Below are positions 58,401-64,000 of a stretch of DNA of 64,000 nt, piece by piece. Within the stretch, counting starts at the first letter, position 1. Each line of letters begins with the position of its first letter. Source of the stretch: Siniperca chuatsi (lineage: Eukaryota; Chordata; Actinopteri; Centrarchiformes; Sinipercidae). A program made the position numbers and the translations under genes. The notes beneath the pieces were generated by a model. That model was not told the DNA's origin. It did no database searches and saw only the letters and a list, made by a program, of their open reading frames with translations. The DNA lies in contig NC_058045.1 in assembly GCF_020085105.1 (NCBI RefSeq), positions 11,293,833-11,357,832 of the forward strand, read 5' to 3'.

Positions 58401-59975
58401 AGGATGAACTGTACTGAACTGCGCTGCGTTGTTACAGAACCATCTGTAGTGCATTTAATATTTATTATTTGGTATCTTGATACCTTCTGTTATCTGTCAA
58501 ACCGGGAATAGCATACTAGTGTAAACTGGAGTTTCCATTAAAATTATTCTTTTTTTTTTTTTTTTGTTATAAGTTGTATCATTTTTTTAGTTGGTAAAGC
58601 CTCTCATCCTTGTATAAAACACCTGTGAGTCCTCCATCATGCTGACTCTTAAATTCCAAAAAACCCTTGGTGGTTATAGAGTACCATAATCTTCATGTGA
58701 AACTTAACTAACTTATTTGTCTGCTTGTCTGAAAGTGAGATCTCTGGCTTGCATACATGTCCAGATGCTAAGTGGTCTGTCTCCTTTAAGTTGTAAATCT
58801 TTGAAGCATGATGCTGTGGGTAGACTTGAGAGCCCAGAAAAGAAAATTCTTATATTGCTTTTTGTTTGCAGCCAGAGAATTCATTACCAGAAAGCTGCCT
58901 GTATGACCTTGTTGCTGTTGTAGTGCATCATGGATCTGGGTGAGTAGATGAAGTATCCCAGTTGTTGAAGTTGAAATTGATATTTGCTCAAGCTTCATCT
59001 GTTTAATTATAATTAGCTGTTTTAATAAGCTCATACAGCATTTAGAGTGCTGCAGCATCTTGCATATATCACACTTCTTTGGGGTCAGTAGGTGTTTTTT
59101 CCCTCCTGCTGACAGATCCCTACATTTAAAAAAACTAAACGAAAAAAACCCATCAACGCTCAACCATTATCATCTGCTGACCAGCTCTGCCTACCGCAGT
59201 TGGCTGTCAGTCACCTAATTGCTGTATAAACAGTTCAGATCCAATTTAGTTGAAAAGCCTTGTGAACAGCTGCAGTTTAAAAATTCATGTAGCCACTAAA
59301 TGCTGAAAGGCATTGAGCTGAGAGTCCTTGAAAATGCGTTTAGATATTCCAGGAAGAACTGCTGCTGTTTTAGCTTTGGCCTCTAAGTGGCGATGTTGCA
59401 CCGCTACTGTGTTGTCAAGCTGAATGTGTTCTCTCACTTGAGCAGCAGTAAATGAAGTCTTGTAAGAAGCCAGACAGCAGAATGTGATATGTGTCTGTGT
59501 TCACAGGGTTGGATCGGGGCATTATACAGCGTACGGCAGCCATGAGGGCCGCTGGTACCACTTCAACGACAGCACGGTGACTCTGACCAATGAGGACGCA
59601 GTGAGGAAGGCCAAGGCCTACATCCTCTTCTACGTGGAGAGGACTGAACAGGTGACCTCAGACAAGACTGCCACGAACAGCACAGCCACTAACAAGCCTG
59701 CTGTGGACACAGCAGCCATGGACAGTGTTTCTTCAGAAGTAGTTGCTCAGGACCAGGTTGCCACAGACATGGTTTTGATGGATGTGGCAGCCTCACACAT
59801 GAATACCATGGACGTGGCAGCCCCAGATAATGCTGCATTGGAAAATGTGGCTGAAGATGTAGCTGAACTGCACAAAGCTGACACCGCTTCAATAGAGGCT
59901 GCCTTAGATAAGGATACCTCAGACAAGGCTGCAACAGAGGAAGGCAGCAAAGCTATAGAAGCTGTTGCACAATGA
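50671..59975 (+). CDS. usp3: Ubiquitin carboxyl-terminal hydrolase 3, with a long C-terminal tail
   Basis: Fifteen coding exons join in phase to 623 residues (human 520): 50671-50761, 51076-51136, 51929-52066, 52437-52520, 52729-52810, 53037-53116, 54702-54815, 55035-55148, 55544-55693, 56108-56214, 56477-56557, 56672-56790, 56921-57034, 58872-58939, 59507-59975. USP3 deubiquitinates histones H2A and H2B in S phase and in DNA damage control. An N-terminal UBP zinc finger (MECPHLNSN to about residue 110) is followed by the USP fold. The Cys box GLWNLGNTCFMN carries Cys169; QQQDAHEFMRYLL follows; CLICGTESRKFD and CHKCKKRQKS are the zinc-ribbon Cys pairs; the His box GSGHYTAY carries His473, then HFNDSTV. 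The human protein ends soon after GSDK. Here the frame continues from TSDK (518-521) for 102 more residues of Ala/Asp/Thr/Val-rich degenerate repeats. Confidence 0.96.
51308..51650. repeat. Inverted repeat in usp3 intron 2
   Basis: Arms 51308-51337 and 51621-51650 are reverse complements at 29 of 30 positions (core ATTTCCAGAATCCTCAAAGA). Weaker matches (GATCTTTGAA) continue outward to about 51280 and 51710. It is probably a decayed foldback element. A 111-codon minus-strand open frame at 51509-51844 overlaps it and has no recognised domain. Confidence 0.7.
53410..53492. repeat. Microsatellite cluster (AT)n-(GT)n-(AAAT)n-(AT)n-T run
   Basis: Successive simple-sequence blocks in usp3 intron 6. 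Confidence 0.95.
54120..54560. repeat. Possible dispersed repeat ('TATTCAACTGGCGGCC')
   Basis: CCTATTCAACTGGCGGCCAG followed by CAGGCCACATCCGGCCC resembles a terminus found on vertebrate dispersed repeats. The other end was not identified and the limits are approximate. Confidence 0.35.
55320..55443 (+). repeat. LINE/SINE 3' tail with (TTA)n microsatellite
   Basis: GTAAAGCACTTTGTAATCAT and GAAAAGTGCTATACAAATAA are followed by (TTA)n. This is the classic 3' end of teleost LINE-derived elements. Only the tail was recognised, in usp3 intron 8. Confidence 0.7.
57270..57470. mobile_element. Partial 'AGAGCTGnAAC'-family MITE
   Basis: GAACTGTTGGTCAGACAATA and CTATTAATTGAGAAAA match the copy at 48221-48505. 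The ends are lost. It abuts the Tc1-like element at 57480. Confidence 0.5.
57480..58386. mobile_element. Degenerate Tc1/mariner-like element in usp3 intron 13
   Basis: The left end ACTACTGCTCAAAAGTTTGG and the right end CCAAACTCTTGAGCGGTAGT are inverted copies of the 'CACTACCGGTCAAAAGTTTGG' type seen in fish Tc1/mariner elements. The interior (about 850 bp) is AT-rich. A 130-codon open frame overlapping the left end (57457-57849) is not recognised as transposase. Confidence 0.6.
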
Positions 59976-61187
59976 TTCTGTCACTGCCTCAGACCAGCTC
60001 CTCAATCCATTTTGGCTTCACCTCAATCACATTTCTCACAGTGCTTGATTTAAATAGTTAATTTCACGTTTAACGTATTTGCAACTATATTGTTATTATG
60101 ACCTGCATGACGGCATAATGTATAATTTGCTGCTTGGGTTTTGTTTAGTATGACTTTCTGCATTTATTTCCTTGTTGTTGTATTCCTCAGTTGAGGTAGA
60201 CTTCTCCGTATGTAATAGATTCCGAAGGTGATTGTTTAAAATAATGAAGTAAAGCTGTAGCCTTGGAAAACCTCAGTTGGTCCAATGTTTAGCCTAGACT
60301 GATGAGACTGATTGTGTGAAGACACTGTCATTGTAACAATATTTGGAGTTTCTATTGTTTTTTTTAAAGTTTCTAATTTTGTAATTTCCACCTCTTGAGA
60401 ACCTTGTAGTTCTGTTTTCCAGTTATTAGAGGAGATTTTAGGATATAGAATGCAAAGCATTTATTGCCTGACAATTAGCTGCTCATTAAGTTGTTTAACT
60501 TCTTGACCAGAACCAATGTGAAAGAAATGATCATTCTCAAATTGTTTTGTTTGTATGTGAGTATAATTTATAGTATAGTTTTATGTTGATCTGAAATGGG
60601 CATAGAAACAAATGCTCTTTTAAAACATGTATCAGGCAAAATGAACAACAAAATACAATGGGGAATCCTTTTTCAAATGTCTGACACTTTTTTTTATATC
60701 GGCCTTTCATCCTTTTCTGAACCCCAGTCCTTTTTGTAGCAACCCAGCAAATCCATTACCACAGCCAGACAACATGTAGCAGTTAAAACTAGACAGGAAG
60801 ACAAGGTTGTTTATTTCTACCATTACCCTTTTAAGCCATTAAAATCTCTTTATCCATTAGGTGCTAATGTCTTCTTTTAGTAATCTTTTAAATTTCGGAA
60901 GCTATTATTAATTACTATAATACTATTATTACTTAATTAATTGAGTAAATTAATTAAATCATACCATAAGGTATCTCATAAGGAAAACTCTCCCTAGATT
61001 TATAATTTGTTTGTTTTCGATTCACCTTCTTTAAATTCTGCCGTAGGATTCAAAGTTATGCACTGTAGTTGAAAAATATTGGTGCTTCAGAAACTGTTAT
61101 ACAATCGATTAGTGTTCATGGATGTTAGTTTGCCGTGCTAAGAACAAGGTAAGTTAAACTGCAGGACAAAGGGAAGTACAGTTAATG
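59976..61187 (+). other. usp3 3' UTR and spacer
   Basis: No gene recognised. ATTAAA near 60838 could serve as a poly(A) signal, but no canonical AATAAA was found nearby. Confidence 0.4.
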
Positions 61188-61507
61188 TAGAGCTGAAACA
61201 ATTCACCCAATTAGTAGGTCAACAGAAAATGTATTTGCAACTATTTTGATAATCAACTAATAGTTTGTCATTTTTCAAGCATTTGATAGTTCCTGCTTCT
61301 CAAATGTGAGAAAATACTGTTTGTCCATGTCTTGTTTATGGTGAACCTATTATCTTTGGGTTTTAGACAGTTCTTCAGACAAAAAACGCAATTTGAAAAC
61401 TTAATCTTAGGCTCTTAAGAAATTGCGATGAGCATTTTTCACTATTGTTTTGTTATATAGACCAAACAATCAATTAGTCAGGAAAATAATCATAACTTGC
61501 AGCTCTA
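61188..61507. mobile_element. 'AGAGCTGnAAC'-family palindromic MITE, complete
   Basis: The left end TAGAGCTGAAACAATT and the right end ATAACTTGCAGCTCTA form imperfect inverted repeats. Inside are AGTAGGTCAACAGAAAATGT and GACCAAACAATCAATTAGTC. This is the best-preserved copy of its family in the window. Confidence 0.7.
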
Positions 61508-63273
61508 GATTAAAGAAACAAAAGTTGATCAAAAATATCTTTTTATGCTTACCTATAATTCTTCCAACATACTGTAGCTGATAATGTCTTTTGTCATTCA
61601 GCACCATATGTGCAATAAGGGATGTACATATAAGAAACTGCTCTTCCACATGTCTTTTGATTTTGTAAGCTGGACACATGCACACCAGAAGGTACATTGT
61701 GTTTATATGCCCAATATAATTGTCCCAACACCCTTATTTTGGCTTGTAATAGAAAACAGCCTTTGATATGTTCGACCTTAGAGGAGAGAGCTAATTTTTA
61801 ATAAGTCTTTTTTTGTGTGTTGTTTTTCTCTTCCCTCTAGTGAACATCTCTGCCCACACATACACTCACACATAAGAGCTCCCCTCGGGACACGTGCCAG
61901 CCAGTCAGCCTTCTCGCTCAGGCAGGAACAAGCACTCCTGTATGATGAGGAACAGCTGCTCTTCCTTGCCTGCGCACAGGTGGCTGTGAGCTCGCTACTC
62001 TGTCTCCCTTGAATGACACAAGTGCCTTTTCCCCCCCTTCTTTTTCTTTTTCTCTGTCTCTTAAAGGCTAGATCACAGCTGCTAATAATAAGCTCACATT
62101 GCATTTGTGTTTGTTAGATCAGATGTTTGGTTCAAGGACATCATGACAGTACAAACTAATCAGCCTCCCAACTGGCATTTACCAATGTCCTGTTTTTTTT
62201 TTTTTTTTTAGAGATTGGTGATAACAAGTAGAACAGGACGTAACTGGTGATGTAGTGTGACGGCATAGATATAATGGTATTTTGCCATTTAGTATGTCCT
62301 CTGCGCTCCAGTTGAGCAATTTCCAACACACTGAGTCATAGTTCACTGTGTTCCTTTAGGCAAAGTCCTACCTAACACTGTTTGTGCTTGTGACTCTCAC
62401 TCACATGAAGGGTTTGCCAGGTTTAGGTAATGAAATGATTAGGCTCTGTAATTATCTTGAATATGATACAGGAGAGTTCTATGGTTGTATTGTTAGGCCT
62501 TCATTTAATCCAGTACAACAGGTATATTCTACTGTAAATACTACCTTTTGTAAAACTTGTAATACTGTGCAGAGAGGCACAATTCAACTCCCCTCCAGAC
62601 ATGTTTTAAGACATTTCACAATACTCTTCAAATAATAATTTGTGTCTGATGTGGTTTTCCTACAAAAAAGTTAACTTAGTTAAAGATTCTTAAAATGACA
62701 TCCACCCCTTCTCCCACTTTGAAAAATAATGAATGTGAAGACAACCTTCTATTGTCAAACTGCACATATATCATTCTGCACAGTGAAGGTCAAACATCCA
62801 AATGAGGAAACAATAATACAAAACACATTTTTGAGTGAAAGGCAACTTTAAGTCTCAACAGCAACCGAACATTTTAACTAGGGAGGTATTTATTGCAGGG
62901 CTGTTGTATTGCAGTACATTTTGGAGATGTTTCTCTTTTTTGTATCACTCAGTGGGTATCTGTATCTGAGAACTAGGCCAGGGCAGTGTAAACATCTGTC
63001 TCAGTCCAGTGCTTGCTGCCTGTTGAGAGCCATGACAGATGGAAAGGGAGCGTATGGCTCAAACACTTCCATCTTTGACCGTACCGGCAGTTGTCTTCCC
63101 AAAATAGCCTGCACTCCACGGCCTTATATGTGCAGGCCTCCAGCGTGCGCCTGAGGAGGCATCATGTATCTAGGCCACACAATACGGGCTGCAGGCTCAT
63201 TGTTGCTGCTTGCCAGCAGGCCTATCACTGCCACAGGGACGAGGCCTCTCTTTCTGCCTAGGGACAGCTCACC
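61508..63273. other. Spacer upstream of fbxl22
   Basis: No gene supported. A GC-richer block at 61840-62010 and a T run at 62192-62209 stand out. The last 250 bp are GC-richer and probably hold the fbxl22 promoter and leader. Confidence 0.45.
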
Positions 63274-63611
63274 ATGCATCTCACCCAGCTCAACCGCGAA
63301 TGTCTCCTCCACCTTTTCTCCTTCCTGGACAAGGACAGCCGGAGGAGTTTGTCCCTTACCTGTCATCAGCTGCATGAGGTCTTCCTAGACCCCTGCCTCT
63401 GGAATCTGCTCCACTTCAGCTCCCCATGTCAGCTGAGGAGGGACAACTTTGTGCTGGGACCCTCATTGCGCTACTTGACTATTTGCTGGTACTCCAGCAG
63501 GGTCCTGCAAGTGTGTAACATTGAGGACTGGTTGAAGAGCTCGTTTCAGAAGGACATCTGCAGTAAACATGAAAGCCTGGTCAGCACTTTCCTGGCCCAT
63601 GTCTGCCACAT
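63274..63611 (+). CDS. fbxl22: F-box and leucine-rich repeat protein 22, first coding exon (partial)
   Basis: The exon encodes 112 residues and two bases of the next codon, then the donor gtgagtg. It begins [20 protein letters not shown], an F-box (about residues 1-45) that binds Skp1 in SCF ubiquitin ligases. It continues with [19 protein letters not shown] and [20 protein letters not shown], the typical FBXL22 sequence before the leucine-rich repeats. FBXL22 is a cardiac-enriched F-box protein acting on sarcomeric actinin and filamin. The second exon lies outside the window. It directly follows usp3, as on human 15q22. Confidence 0.94.
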
Positions 63612-64000
63612 GTGAGTGTTTGTGTGTGGTTATCCCCTGCCTTGTCGTGTATTTTGGAATGACAGCTGAAGAAATATTTTTTTCTAATGGTCAGTGAAGA
63701 GATAGACCAATAGAGGGTGTACAAAACAACACTGGTACTTTAAGCATATTGTAATATAATCTATATCAGTGGCTTTTTGGCTTGTGACCCCTTAAACAAA
63801 ACAATTGTGACTTGTCGTAACCCATGTATATAGGTTGGAAATAACTTTTTGAGTTCTCAAGAAGTAAATTATCATGTGATTCACAAGAATAAAGTTTAAA
63901 TTAAATTAGAAGCTAACATGAGTAGCTTTAAGTCTTTTCCCCGTAGCTGTTTTTCACAAGATGATGCTAAAATATATTAGCATTGAGCCCGAGGTTTCAC
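63612..64000 (+). other. fbxl22 intron 1, running off the right edge
   Basis: No exon or repeat could be supported. Confidence 0.5.

Noticed and set aside
61778-62104. 108-codon minus-strand frame near 62 kb
   Set aside because: Arg/Cys/Ser-rich shadow of the GC-rich block with no domain.

Overview
The window is a piece of a teleost fish nuclear genome, most likely a spiny-rayed (percomorph) species. The evidence is vertebrate genes split by short GT-AG introns, AT-rich non-coding DNA, many microsatellites, and fish-type palindromic MITEs. All gene models were built by joining exons by eye across consensus splice sites with matching phase. The complete models give an intact reading frame from ATG to stop.

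Layout. The left third (1-22,060) holds a set that in human lies on 15q24: semaphorin 7A (minus, 3' part outside the window), commd4 (plus), neil1 (plus) and man2c1 (minus, 26 coding exons). sema7a and commd4 are head-to-head. neil1 and man2c1 are tail-to-tail with almost abutting poly(A) signals. The right part (22,980-64,000) holds a set that in human lies on 15q22: ca12 (minus), usp3 (plus) and fbxl22 (plus, first exon only). A six-exon gene for a two-Kunitz single-pass membrane protein (plus) sits between ca12 and usp3. The join of the two human blocks falls between man2c1 and ca12, close to a CTCF-like motif.

Mobile DNA. A complete-length but dead Ty3/gypsy chromovirus (39,608-44,354, minus) lies between ca12 and the Kunitz gene. 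It has two 528-bp LTRs and a 5-bp target duplication. Several palindromic MITEs, a degenerate Tc1/mariner-like element and LINE/SINE-type tails sit in introns and spacers.

Most interesting points: (1) an 800-bp same-strand open exon inside the last ca12 introns that can be spliced in phase to give a completely different C-terminus of about 265 residues; (2) a repeat-derived Ala/Asp/Thr-rich tail of about 100 residues on usp3; (3) paired loss of the Cys14-Cys38 disulfide in Kunitz domain 1; (4) loss of the integrin-binding RGD in sema7a; (5) a near-perfect 47-bp-arm hairpin just upstream of commd4; (6) a perfect CRE plus TATA box at ca12. The genes do not form one pathway. They are independent housekeeping (commd4, neil1, man2c1, usp3) and tissue-type (sema7a, ca12, Kunitz, fbxl22) genes.
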